A DNA stretch of 64,000 nucleotides, from positions 62,001 through 126,000 of the forward strand of contig JAIYAX010000005.1 of assembly GCA_027488815.1 (NCBI GenBank). The letters are read 5' to 3'. The notes under the pieces were generated by a model. It ran no database searches, was not told the DNA's origin, and saw nothing but the letters and a program-made list of their open reading frames with translations. The position numbers were made by a program, and so were the translations under genes. Source of the stretch: Cytophagaceae bacterium. Lineage in GTDB: Bacteria > Bacteroidota > Bacteroidia > Cytophagales > JAIYAX01. Shown here in pieces: positions 43,288 to 51,448 of this stretch; positions within the stretch are counted from its first letter, which is position 1; each line of letters opens with the position of its first letter.

Positions 43288-45171
43288 TCAGTTCTCTAGT
43301 CTGACTTGTTGGATTCTAGCATCACTTGATTTACCGACTTCCTGTATCGGTAAATAGAAGCGGAATACTGAGCCTTTGAATCTGATAGAGTCAACGTTCA
43401 ACTCACCTCCCAGTATTTCAATAAATTCTTTACAAAGCAACAAGCCTAAGCCGGTGCCTTTCTCCTGCATAGTGCCTATTTTACTGAAATGGGTATCTTG
43501 TCTGAAGAGAAGTTGCAGTTCCTCAGGAAGCATCCCCAGACCTTTGTCAGCGACTTCGAAGTAGATTCTTTCATCTTTTTTATAAGCATTCAGCCTCACC
43601 TCTCCGTGTTTCTCACTGAATTTAACGGCATTTGATAAAAGGTTCCTGATGATCAAGTCGAGCATGTTTTGATCGGTGTTGATAAACATATCCGGATCCG
43701 CATTTACGTTCACCAATAGCTCTTTTTGCTGTATGATATCTTTAAACAAAGCGATGTTTCGATAGGTGACTTCTGCAATATTTACCCTGGCAGGCTTAGG
43801 CTCAATGATGTTCATCTGACTTCTTGACCACTCTAGCAAGTTGGTCAACAAAGTATTCAGATTACTCACCGAAGCAAGCATATCGTGTGCAAATTTCTTG
43901 ATCTCATCTCTTGTAAAGCTGTCCTGATGTTTAACTAGCATTTGCAAAAAGGCACTGAGGTTTCCGATAGGACCCCGGAGATCGTGTGCGATGATGGAGA
44001 AAAACTTGTCTTTGATTTTATTGGTCTCTACAAGCGACACTTCTGAAACTTTAAGCTTATCGTTGATCAATTGTAACTCTTCAAATTGTGCGTTGAGGTT
44101 GGATCGACTTTCCTCAAGGTCATCAATCAGTCCCTGAAGTTCATAGAGCATGGCGTTGAAACTCTCTTGTAAATAGAGAATCTCTTTTATGCGGGTTTCA
44201 ATGTTAATCTGAGGAGGTAGTTGCTGAACCGACTCGATTTTTCTGGGCAGGTTGTTGGCAATTTTTTTGATAGGCCTTGAAATGACCTGTGTCAGCCAAT
44301 AGGCCATACCGACGCTGCCAATCAGAAAGATGACAACAGCAAACACCCAAAGGTATCGGAGGTTTCTCAGGGTAAGTGAGCCATAATTCTCAGCATTTTC
44401 AACAATGACCTCAGAGGTGCCTTCGAGTAAGGTGGCAAGACTTCGAAGCTCAGCCCAAAGACCTTCATCTATGCTATTTCCAATGATTTGGTCGATCTTC
44501 ACCATTTCTGCAAAAGTGGCTCTATATCGATCCAGTGCCAGTTTCACACTGTCTATAGAGGCTGGCATTTGATCCAGATTATCCTTGAGCTTTATAGAAT
44601 TGAGGTTGAACTTGTCGATGTAGGCCTGCTCCCTCCTGAGCATATAGTCTTTTTCATTTCTTCTTAGTTGCAGCAGCAATATCTTGTTTTCACCGGTAAG
44701 CCTCTCTTCACAATAATGAGCTGAAGTCCTCATTTTACCTTCCAAGCCCTCGTCCTTGTAACCTCTCTCACGCATACTTTTAACCATACGGCTCATGCCA
44801 TATTCATAAGCAAGCAATAAACTGTCAAGCTTTCTGATTTCACGTGTGACACCAAATTCCTTAACAATAGGATTGGTGGCTAAACTTAGGGTTATGCTAT
44901 CTAACTCATTGAACTGAGACTTTCTGGTTTGAAAGTACTCTAGGCCTTCACTGATATAGAAATCCTCGTCTCTCGAAGAGTAAAGCAAAAAGTCTTTATC
45001 TTTTAAAATCAGCATCTGAATGTTCTTATTCAAAAGCTCAATATGACTTTTTTGAGTTCTTATCGTGTCGCCCTTGTCGAGCAGAAAGAAAGACAGAATC
45101 AAAAACAGGACAAAGAGCAATGCCACACTCATGAAAGAAATCATGAGCTGCTTGCGTAGACTTATGGCCAA
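43288..45171 (-). CDS. Membrane sensor histidine kinase
   Basis: 627 aa. Two membrane segments (about 8-30 and 267-290) enclose a helical periplasmic sensor of about 235 residues. A HAMP-like linker (SRPIKKIANNL) and coiled coil follow. HisKA has H in FFSIIAHDLRGPIGNL; HATPase_c has NLLSNAVKFSEK, ADKGLGML and KGTGLGLLLCKEF. The start is a TTG at 45171; an ATG nine codons later is possible, but the longer form keeps the basic residues before the first membrane helix. No response regulator is adjacent, so it is an orphan kinase. Signal unknown. Confidence 0.9.
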   Translation of the reverse strand: MAISLRKQLMISFMSVALLFVLFLILSFFLLDKGDTIRTQKSHIELLNKNIQMLILKDKDFLLYSSRDEDFYISEGLEYFQTRKSQFNELDSITLSLATNPIVKEFGVTREIRKLDSLLLAYEYGMSRMVKSMRERGYKDEGLEGKMRTSAHYCEERLTGENKILLLQLRRNEKDYMLRREQAYIDKFNLNSIKLKDNLDQMPASIDSVKLALDRYRATFAEMVKIDQIIGNSIDEGLWAELRSLATLLEGTSEVIVENAENYGSLTLRNLRYLWVFAVVIFLIGSVGMAYWLTQVISRPIKKIANNLPRKIESVQQLPPQINIETRIKEILYLQESFNAMLYELQGLIDDLEESRSNLNAQFEELQLINDKLKVSEVSLVETNKIKDKFFSIIAHDLRGPIGNLSAFLQMLVKHQDSFTRDEIKKFAHDMLASVSNLNTLLTNLLEWSRSQMNIIEPKPARVNIAEVTYRNIALFKDIIQQKELLVNVNADPDMFINTDQNMLDLIIRNLLSNAVKFSEKHGEVRLNAYKKDERIYFEVADKGLGMLPEELQLLFRQDTHFSKIGTMQEKGTGLGLLLCKEFIEILGGELNVDSIRFKGSVFRFYLPIQEVGKSSDARIQQVRLEN

Positions 45172-45209
45172 AGTGTTATAGTTTCGTTACTCAATGAGTG
45201 TTGTAGGAA

Positions 45210-45217
45210 CAAAGTTA
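45210..45217 (-). promoter_or_regulatory. Candidate -7 element for the membrane kinase gene
   Basis: Minus strand TAACTTTG, an exact match, about 38 nt before the TTG start at 45171. No -33 TTG at the expected distance. Confidence 0.37.
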
Positions 45218-45291
45218 ATTCACTAATTCCTCAGATTGAGGTTATATTATTGTGAAGTTTCGTTAACTTTTGCCTCATACTGCCAACATTT

Positions 45292-45711
45292 ATGCCACAT
45301 TCAATTTCAAGAGTTTTCATTACTTTGTCCGTAATCATGCTTGGGTGTTCTCTTCAAAGCGCATATGCTCAAATCACTGCAACGGTAATAAATGCAAATC
45401 CACAGGAAGTAGAGAAGTTATGGAAAGCAAAAGGAGGGTTGTTGTTGGATGTGAGGACGGCTCAGGAGTGGGAAGAAGATGGCTTTATCAAAGGAGCAGT
45501 AAGAGTTGATGCCTATTCTAAAGACCTCAGCGAACAAGTAAGTCGGAAAGCGGTTGATAAAAAGAAACCAATTTTTATTTATTGCGCTGCGGGTGGCCGA
45601 AGTGCCAGAGTAGCGCAAAGGTTAACGCAAGAAGGGTATACTCAGGTATACAACATGAAGGGAGGTATTTATCAATGGATGGCGGATGGCCTTCCTGTAC
45701 AAACCAAGTAA
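45292..45711 (+). CDS. Secreted single-domain rhodanese
   Basis: 139 aa. Signal peptide (RVFITLSVIMLGCSLQSAYAQ), then one rhodanese domain with LLLDVRTAQEWEEDGFIKGAVRVD and the active-site loop YCAAGGRSARVA containing the catalytic Cys, ending with the usual MKGGIYQWMADGLPV. It probably handles sulfane sulfur in the periplasm. The six-residue active loop is of the small-substrate type. It is divergent from the membrane kinase gene, 120 nt apart. Confidence 0.9.
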   Translation: MPHSISRVFITLSVIMLGCSLQSAYAQITATVINANPQEVEKLWKAKGGLLLDVRTAQEWEEDGFIKGAVRVDAYSKDLSEQVSRKAVDKKKPIFIYCAAGGRSARVAQRLTQEGYTQVYNMKGGIYQWMADGLPVQTK

Positions 45712-45742
45712 TATCCTGAACTGAAGGTAAGCTATGAACCCT

Positions 45743-45750
45743 TATATTTG
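45743..45750 (+). promoter_or_regulatory. Candidate -7 element for the 479-aa gene
   Basis: TATATTTG, exact TAnnTTTG, 33 nt before the ATG at 45784. No -33 match seen. Confidence 0.37.
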
Positions 45751-45783
45751 ATTGCCAAGTAAAACCTAAACCTGTCCACTAAA

Positions 45784-47223
45784 ATGGCCAAGCTGAAGAA
45801 TATCATTAAGCAGTTGTCTGACACTGACTATCAAAAGATACATGACTCTCTGATAGAGCATAACGCCGATAAATCAGCCCAATTGCTTAAGTCCATGCGT
45901 GAAAAGCAGATGTCTGATGCTAAAATCATGGAGGAATTGGATGTAAATACCAATGCTTATTATACCCTCAGGTCAAGACTCAATCAGAAGATAGAAGAGT
46001 ATCTGCTCCAACAAATGGAGAACCCCAGAACGGATCTTTTGAAAAAAGTAGCCAATATCAATGAAATCGTTTTTACTAAAAAGAGCGCTATAGCCGCAGC
46101 CACACTCAAAAAGCTGGAGAAGGAGCTTCTCGATTATGATCTGGCGAATGAGCTTACCATCGTTTACAAGAACCTTAAGAAATTAAACCTCAATTCACCT
46201 GACTATTTCAGCTATTCGCAGCTATACAACAGGCATGTAGCCTATATGCTAGCTGTGGATAAGGCAGAGGATATACTTGCTGAATTCTTTAAAAAATATG
46301 GCAACTATTTTCTGACTGAAAATGCAGGGGATAAAATTGCTCTTTCCATCCTGAAGGATGAGATTACCAATATTAGCCAATTGTATAAGTCACATAGGCT
46401 TTATGTATATCAGAGCTGCCTTCATATCTTCCATAGGTTGTTTGTGGATGCCGATGACTCCCAACAGGAAGATGAAGAGCCTATCGAGGATATACTTAAT
46501 AATGTGCAGCGAATTTTTGAACAATACTACCTGGATAGCATTTACTACCACTTGAAGTTGGTGTTTGAGTTTTTGAAACTGGAGTATTACAGTTATTACA
46601 AGGTTTACCGCAAAGCAGAGCGCTATTATGAAGAGATGAACAACGAGGCTTCAACTGTATTAACCAATTTTGCTCAGTTTACTTTTCCTGCACAGTTTTT
46701 AATCACCAAATTGCAACGAAGTCTTCGTATGAGCACTCAGCAAGAATTGTATGAGGAAAATATCGAGCTATTTGAAGATTTTGAATCAAGTACTCTTGAC
46801 GCCCCAAGACACATCATTTATGTGCTTTACAGAGCCGTAAGTTGTTACTATGCTTCTAAGTATGACGAAGCTGCCCGTTGGATCAACATCTTACTTAATG
46901 AAATGAGCTTGAAAAAATATCCTCAGGCCTTCATCGAGATCAAGTCAATCCTTGCATTGCAATATTGTTTGCTCAATGATTTCGATTTGTTTAACCAACA
47001 CATCAACAGTATCCAAAGGCAGGTAAGGTTGATGGGCAAAGATTCCTGCGATCACATCATTGTATTTACCAAGATCCTGAAAACTTCACTAAGCGAAAGT
47101 AGTCGTACAAAAGGTGCCAAGATCAAGCAATTGGTGGAACGATACAATGGCATAAAAAAACCTGCCTTTTCAGTAGGCAGGTTCATCAAACTGGATGAGG
47201 ATTTTGTAAGCAGGCTTAGTTAA
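45784..47223 (+). CDS. Helical protein of unknown function
   Basis: 479 aa, no signal peptide or membrane segment. Almost entirely helical and rich in Lys, Glu, Tyr and Leu, with pairs of antiparallel helices (HIIYVLYRAVSCYYASKYDEAARWINILLNEM) that look like degenerate TPR units. The N-terminus (MREKQMSDAKIMEELDVNTNAYYTLRSRLNQKIEEYL) could be a short helix-turn-helix region. It may be a scaffold or regulatory protein. It converges with a lone receiver-domain gene, with the two stops overlapping by 4 nt. The 3' coding end contains a terminator for that gene. Function not recognised. Confidence 0.75.
   Translation: MAKLKNIIKQLSDTDYQKIHDSLIEHNADKSAQLLKSMREKQMSDAKIMEELDVNTNAYYTLRSRLNQKIEEYLLQQMENPRTDLLKKVANINEIVFTKKSAIAAATLKKLEKELLDYDLANELTIVYKNLKKLNLNSPDYFSYSQLYNRHVAYMLAVDKAEDILAEFFKKYGNYFLTENAGDKIALSILKDEITNISQLYKSHRLYVYQSCLHIFHRLFVDADDSQQEDEEPIEDILNNVQRIFEQYYLDSIYYHLKLVFEFLKLEYYSYYKVYRKAERYYEEMNNEASTVLTNFAQFTFPAQFLITKLQRSLRMSTQQELYEENIELFEDFESSTLDAPRHIIYVLYRAVSCYYASKYDEAARWINILLNEMSLKKYPQAFIEIKSILALQYCLLNDFDLFNQHINSIQRQVRLMGKDSCDHIIVFTKILKTSLSESSRTKGAKIKQLVERYNGIKKPAFSVGRFIKLDEDFVSRLS
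47154..47183 (-). terminator. Terminator for the receiver gene, inside the opposing CDS
   Basis: Read on the minus strand: AACCTGCC, a 9-base loop, GGCAGGTT, then a T-run. The stem covers 47159-47183 and ends about 37 nt after the stop of the receiver gene. It lies wholly within the last codons of the 479-aa gene (KKPAFSVGRF). Confidence 0.72.
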
Positions 47224-47633
47224 GCCTTTTTAAGATTTTCCAGATTATCAGAAGTAAGAGGCTTATTTAGATACAGCTGTACGTAAGGGTATTTTTTTGC
47301 CCGGTTTACATCCTGAGGATTGATGGAGGAGGTGAGCATCACAATACGACAGTGTTTTTTAGTCTTTTCGGTCAGTTTTTCAAACTCTTCCAAAAACTGA
47401 AAACCATCCATCAGAGGCATATCGATATCTAAAAAGATCATATCGGGGAGCATGGTGCTGTCTTTCACTTTCTCAACATTCCGTAAAAACTCTATAGCAC
47501 TTTTGGCCCCTGTGTGTGAAAAGATGTGCTTACTAAGCGACGCAGATTCAATCATTTTTTGATTGATGAGATTATCAATCTCATTGTCATCAATTAGCAT
47601 GACAGAGTTGTATTTGAATTGATCAGTTGCCAT
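47220..47633 (-). CDS. Single-domain response regulator
   Basis: 137 aa, a CheY-like receiver only. Acidic pocket LIDDNEIDN, the phospho-accepting D69 in FLDIDMPLMDG, Thr/Ser in MLTSSIN and the conserved Lys in LNKPL. There is no output domain. No kinase is adjacent; the closest are the membrane kinase at 43288 and those beyond 54594. It overlaps the 479-aa gene stop and has its terminator within it. Confidence 0.92.
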   Translation of the reverse strand: MATDQFKYNSVMLIDDNEIDNLINQKMIESASLSKHIFSHTGAKSAIEFLRNVEKVKDSTMLPDMIFLDIDMPLMDGFQFLEEFEKLTEKTKKHCRIVMLTSSINPQDVNRAKKYPYVQLYLNKPLTSDNLENLKKA

Positions 47634-47665
47634 GTGCCTGTATTGTTTCGATAAACTGTTGATTG

Positions 47666-49237
47666 TTAAATTTCAAATTGAATGCCTTGAGCTAGAGGTA
47701 GTTCAAGACTATAATTGATGGTATTGGTTTGTCTTCTCATATAGCTTTTCCAAGCATCTGATCCGCTTTCTCTACCTCCTCCGGTTTCTTTTTCTCCCCC
47801 GAAAGCGCCACCTATTTCTGCGCCAGAGGTTCCAATGTTCACATTTGCAATACCGCAATCAGATCCTGAAGCGGCTAAAAACCGCTCTGCTTCTAAAAGA
47901 TGATTGGTGAAGATGGAAGAAGAAAGACCTTGCTTGACATCGTTTTGAATGGCAATAGCTTCCGTAACCTCTCCTTTGTACGGGATAAGGTAGAGAATAG
48001 GAGCAAAGGTTTCTTCTTGTACCATATGGTAGTGGTTTTGAGCCTCAATGATGGCCGGCACCACATAATTACCATTGGTGAATGGCTCACCTTCCAATAC
48101 TGTGCCACCAAAGAGGAGTTTGCCTCCCTCCAGTAAAACAGAACTGATTGCATTTTTAAACAATTCAACGGCATCTTTATCGATAAGTGGTCCGACTAGC
48201 GTACTCTTATCCATTGGGTTGCCGATAGGAATATGGTCATAAACGGCTAAAAGACTCTTTTTCACATCTTCGTAGATATCCTCATGTACGATCAGTCTTC
48301 GTGTGGTGGTGCATCGTTGCCCTGTGGTTCCTACGGCTCCAAATACAACCGCTCGCAAAGCAAGATCGATATTGGCATTAGGTGTTATGATGATGGCGTT
48401 ATTTCCGCCTAGTTCCAGTAAAGCTCTTCCCAGTCTTGCTCCTACAGCAGCTCCCACTTTTTTACCCATTCGTGTAGAGCCTGTTGCTGAAACAAGTGGA
48501 ATTCTTGTGTCGGCGGCCATCAGGGCACCAACACTTCCATCTCCGATGATCAAATTGAATATTCCCTCAGGAAGGCTGTTCTTTTTCAAAACTTCAGCTA
48601 CAATCTGCTGACAAGCGATGGCTGTAAGAGGAGTTTTTTCTGATGGCTTCCAAATGCAAACATCACCACAAACAGCAGCCAGCATAGCGTTCCATGACCA
48701 AACGGCCACCGGAAAATTGAAAGCGGAGATGATGGCAACCGGTCCGATAGGATGCCATTGTTCATACATCCTGTGCTCCGGGCGCTCCGAATGCATGGTC
48801 AAACCATGCAATTGTCTGGAAAGACCAACTGCAAAATCGCAAATATCAATCATCTCCTGCACTTCACCCTGGCCCTCCTGATAGATCTTGCCCATTTCAA
48901 AGGTTACTAACCTTGAAAGGTTTTCCTTGTTCTCTCTTAACTTATTGCCAATTTGTCTTACAATCTCTCCCCTTTTTGGAGCTGGCACTTTGCTCCAGAC
49001 CTTAAAAGCTTCAATGGCTTTAGCTACTACAAGGTTATAGTCTTCCTCATTGGCCAGATAAACTGAGGCCATTTTAGTACCATCAATAGGGGAATTAATG
49101 GTTTTTATTTCCCGTCCTTCATTTACTTTATTCCATTGCTGACCAGTGCTGTAGCTGGGATTAATTTGCGCAACATTTAAAGTACGCAAAACATCTGTAA
49201 GCAGGTCATTTTTAAAGATTTTTGGAAGGGTGCTCAT
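47666..49237 (-). CDS. Aldehyde dehydrogenase, ALDH7/antiquitin type
   Basis: 523 aa. The C-terminal GGEKETGGGRESGSDAWK and INYSLELPLAQGI match the ALDH7 (antiquitin) group, whose members oxidise alpha-aminoadipate semialdehyde (piperideine-6-carboxylate) in lysine breakdown. Catalytic Cys in GTTGQRCTTTRRL, the general-base Glu in ALLELGGNNAI, and NAD-binding FNFPVAVWSWN are present. It stands alone; no lysine-catabolic partner is seen in the window. Substrate inferred from subgroup. A -7 element lies just upstream. Confidence 0.9.
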   Translation of the reverse strand: MSTLPKIFKNDLLTDVLRTLNVAQINPSYSTGQQWNKVNEGREIKTINSPIDGTKMASVYLANEEDYNLVVAKAIEAFKVWSKVPAPKRGEIVRQIGNKLRENKENLSRLVTFEMGKIYQEGQGEVQEMIDICDFAVGLSRQLHGLTMHSERPEHRMYEQWHPIGPVAIISAFNFPVAVWSWNAMLAAVCGDVCIWKPSEKTPLTAIACQQIVAEVLKKNSLPEGIFNLIIGDGSVGALMAADTRIPLVSATGSTRMGKKVGAAVGARLGRALLELGGNNAIIITPNANIDLALRAVVFGAVGTTGQRCTTTRRLIVHEDIYEDVKKSLLAVYDHIPIGNPMDKSTLVGPLIDKDAVELFKNAISSVLLEGGKLLFGGTVLEGEPFTNGNYVVPAIIEAQNHYHMVQEETFAPILYLIPYKGEVTEAIAIQNDVKQGLSSSIFTNHLLEAERFLAASGSDCGIANVNIGTSGAEIGGAFGGEKETGGGRESGSDAWKSYMRRQTNTINYSLELPLAQGIQFEI

Positions 49238-49256
49238 GTACGGAGAGGATAGTTGA

Positions 49257-49264
49257 CAAAGGTA
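49257..49264 (-). promoter_or_regulatory. Candidate -7 element for the ALDH7 gene
   Basis: Minus strand TACCTTTG, exact match, about 20 nt before the ATG at 49237. No -33 TTG; a nine-base T run precedes it. Confidence 0.4.
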
Positions 49265-49332
49265 AAAAAAAACCTAAAGGCCACAGATTGAATTCAATGA
49301 TGGTGATAAAAGATGCAAGGCATAAAACAAAG

Positions 49333-49354
49333 AAAGGAGACCCAGATCTCCTTT
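49333..49354 (-). terminator. Probable terminator of the HtrA gene
   Basis: Minus strand AAAGGAGA, loop TCTGGG, TCTCCTTT then CTTTG. It starts 26 nt after the HtrA stop. The T-run is interrupted, so strength is moderate. Confidence 0.6.
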
Positions 49355-49379
49355 TTGATTAGTCATATTGGACGAAAAC

Positions 49380-50876
49380 TTACCAGCCCAGGGCGTAGTA
49401 GGCTTTTTCTCCGTTAGGATACAGCCCTTCGATCAGTAAGCCTCCTGTCTTATTAGAAAGTATACTTTCAAGGTCAGAGGGCTTGTTTATTTTACGTTTG
49501 TCTACGGAAGTGATGATAAAACCTTCCTTGATGTTGGTATCATCCTTAATTTTTCCAGATAGTATTTTACTGATTTTTACTCCTGAGTCGATTTTCATCG
49601 CTTTTTTCTCAATCTCACTCAGTTCCATCAGCTCTACTCCCAATGCTTTGTTAAGAACAACTGGTTGTTTCTTGGATGGAGCAGTTTCTCCTCTTATGTT
49701 TTTAAGGGTTGCGCTGAGGGTTTTTTCTTTGCCATTTCTGATTACCGTCACGCTGATCTTATCACCGGGGCGATTTCTTGCCACCAACTCCTGAAGTTCA
49801 GAAGTGGAAGCAATGGATTTATCTCCAAGTTTCACTATCACATCACCTTCAGCGATGCCGGCGGCCTCAGCGGCACCGCCTTCATTTACCTTGGCTACAT
49901 ACACTCCCTCGGTCACTTTCAGTCCTTTCTCTTCGGCCATTTTGCCGTCGACATCCTGAATTTGTATGCCAAGTAATGCCCTTTGAACCTCACCGTATTT
50001 GAGTAAGTCTTCCACTACTTTTTGTGCCAGGCTGATGGGCACAGCAAAAGAGTAGCCCTGATAGCTTCCATTGCGGGTGGCTATGGCAGTATTGATGCCA
50101 ATCAATTCCCCATTCAAATTGACCAGTGCTCCTCCTGAGTTGCCGGGGTTTACTGCAGCATCCGTTTGGATAAATGCCTCAATCGCCAGTTGGTTTTCCT
50201 GTGACCTGAGTATATCAATGTTTCTTGCTTTGGCACTTACAATACCGGCTGTCACAGTGGATGTAAGGTCGAAAGGGTTACCAATGGCGAGTACCCATTC
50301 ACCCACCCTGAGTTTATCACTGTCACCAAATTTGACAAATGGTAATCCTTTGGCCTCTATTTTTAGAAGGGCCAGATCAGTTGTAGGGTCTGTTCCTATT
50401 ACTTTAGCTTCAAGGATTCGTTTATCATCCAATACCACTTCAAGTGTTGATGCCTCCTTGATCACGTGGTAATTGGTGACCACATAGCCGTCTTCACTCA
50501 AAATAACACCTGAACCGGAAGAAAAAACAGGCCCCTGATTTGGGAACTGATGAAAACCATTTGGCGCTTCACCAAAGAACTCACGCATGATATCCTCTTG
50601 TGATCGGCCTGAAGCAGTGCTGCGGCTGTTCATCGTGGTTTTGATATGCACCACTGCGGGAGTAACCAGTTCAGCAGCTCTGATGAAATTGAGACCTTCC
50701 GGCACTATGATGTCAGTTTTATCATAGCTTGAAAGTTTTACGTTATTGTTTTGCTGAAAGCTTTGGGTGCCTTCTGATTTGTTTGAATGGGTGTAGAGCA
50801 GCACTCCAGCTACCAATAGGGCACTGAGCATAGCAGAAAGCATTATGCCCAGGAAAAATTGACGTGTACTGATCAT
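49380..50876 (-). CDS. DegP/HtrA-family periplasmic serine protease
   Basis: 498 aa. N-terminal membrane anchor (about 7-28), then a trypsin-like domain with the full triad H137 (VTNYHVIKEAS), D167 (TTDLALLKI) and S247 (NPGNSGGALVNLNG), followed by two PDZ domains (about 285-370 and 395-498). HtrA proteases degrade or refold damaged envelope proteins. Length and layout are usual. The gene is single, with about 200 nt upstream before tRNA-Asn and a terminator downstream. Confidence 0.95.
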   Translation of the reverse strand: MISTRQFFLGIMLSAMLSALLVAGVLLYTHSNKSEGTQSFQQNNNVKLSSYDKTDIIVPEGLNFIRAAELVTPAVVHIKTTMNSRSTASGRSQEDIMREFFGEAPNGFHQFPNQGPVFSSGSGVILSEDGYVVTNYHVIKEASTLEVVLDDKRILEAKVIGTDPTTDLALLKIEAKGLPFVKFGDSDKLRVGEWVLAIGNPFDLTSTVTAGIVSAKARNIDILRSQENQLAIEAFIQTDAAVNPGNSGGALVNLNGELIGINTAIATRNGSYQGYSFAVPISLAQKVVEDLLKYGEVQRALLGIQIQDVDGKMAEEKGLKVTEGVYVAKVNEGGAAEAAGIAEGDVIVKLGDKSIASTSELQELVARNRPGDKISVTVIRNGKEKTLSATLKNIRGETAPSKKQPVVLNKALGVELMELSEIEKKAMKIDSGVKISKILSGKIKDDTNIKEGFIITSVDKRKINKPSDLESILSNKTGGLLIEGLYPNGEKAYYALGW

Positions 50877-51038
50877 CTCGACTTAGTTTTTCATTAATGA
50901 ACCTCCTTTTATGGACAAGTTTTTTGCCAATTCAGTTCAGCAGGTCGTTTTGTCAGCGAGATTTTGATGAAAGGTAGGTGGTGGTATTGAATGGGGAATA
51001 ATCACTTTCAAATTATTTGAAGGCAGTTCAAAAAAAGG

Positions 51039-51070
51039 TTTGTAATGAATTTTGAGCATTTCTATATTTG
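51039..51070 (+). promoter_or_regulatory. Promoter of tRNA-Asn, near-consensus
   Basis: TTTG (51039-51042), a 20-base spacer and TATATTTG (51063-51070). It matches the Bacteroidota primary-sigma consensus TTTG-N19-21-TAnnTTTG at every specified base, and is 10 nt before the mature tRNA 5' end. The best promoter match in the window. Confidence 0.72.
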
Positions 51071-51080
51071 CAGCCCAAAT

Positions 51081-51154
51081 TCCTCCTTAGCTCAGTTGGT
51101 TAGAGCACATGACTGTTAATCATGGGGTCCCTGGTTCAAGCCCAGGAGGGGGAG
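51081..51154 (+). tRNA. tRNA-Asn (anticodon GTT)
   Basis: 74 nt folding into a full cloverleaf. Acceptor stem TCCTCCT/AGGGGGA (one G-U), D arm with AGCTCAGTTGGTTAGAGC, anticodon stem CATGA/TCATG with loop CTGTTAA (anticodon GTT at 51115-51117), T arm CCTGG-TTCAAGC-CCAGG, discriminator G. The 3' CCA is not encoded. It is a single transcription unit with its own promoter and terminator. Confidence 0.96.
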
Positions 51155-51155
51155 C

Positions 51156-51185
51156 AAAAAGCCCTGAGAGATCAGGGCTTTTTTT
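51156..51185 (+). terminator. Intrinsic terminator after tRNA-Asn
   Basis: AAAAAGCCCTGA (51156-51167) pairs with TCAGGGCTTTTT (51172-51183) around GAGA, with T continuing to 51185. It starts two bases after the tRNA. The following 260 bases up to the next gene are AT-rich and show nothing definite. Confidence 0.88.
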
Positions 51186-51448
51186 CCATTCAAGCAGGTA
51201 GCCTAAATACTTCAGATAGTTGGATCTGCACCTTGTTTTTGTTAAGTCCCAGTCCTTATCTAAAGTTTGGGATAGTAGGGATAGTTGACTAAGTGATTAC
51301 GAACATACTAGTTAACTATAAAACGAATCGCTCTTTTCTAGTTTACATTTTAGTAGTTAGCTCCCAAGAAAGCAGAGGCCAAACATAGAAAATATTCGAC
51401 GCAAGATCAATACAGCGTAAATTTTTGCTAATCGTGTTTGAGGAAATA

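Noticed and set aside
51081-51448. Integration site of a mobile element at tRNA-Asn
   Set aside because: No repeat of the tRNA 3' end and no integrase were found in the downstream interval.
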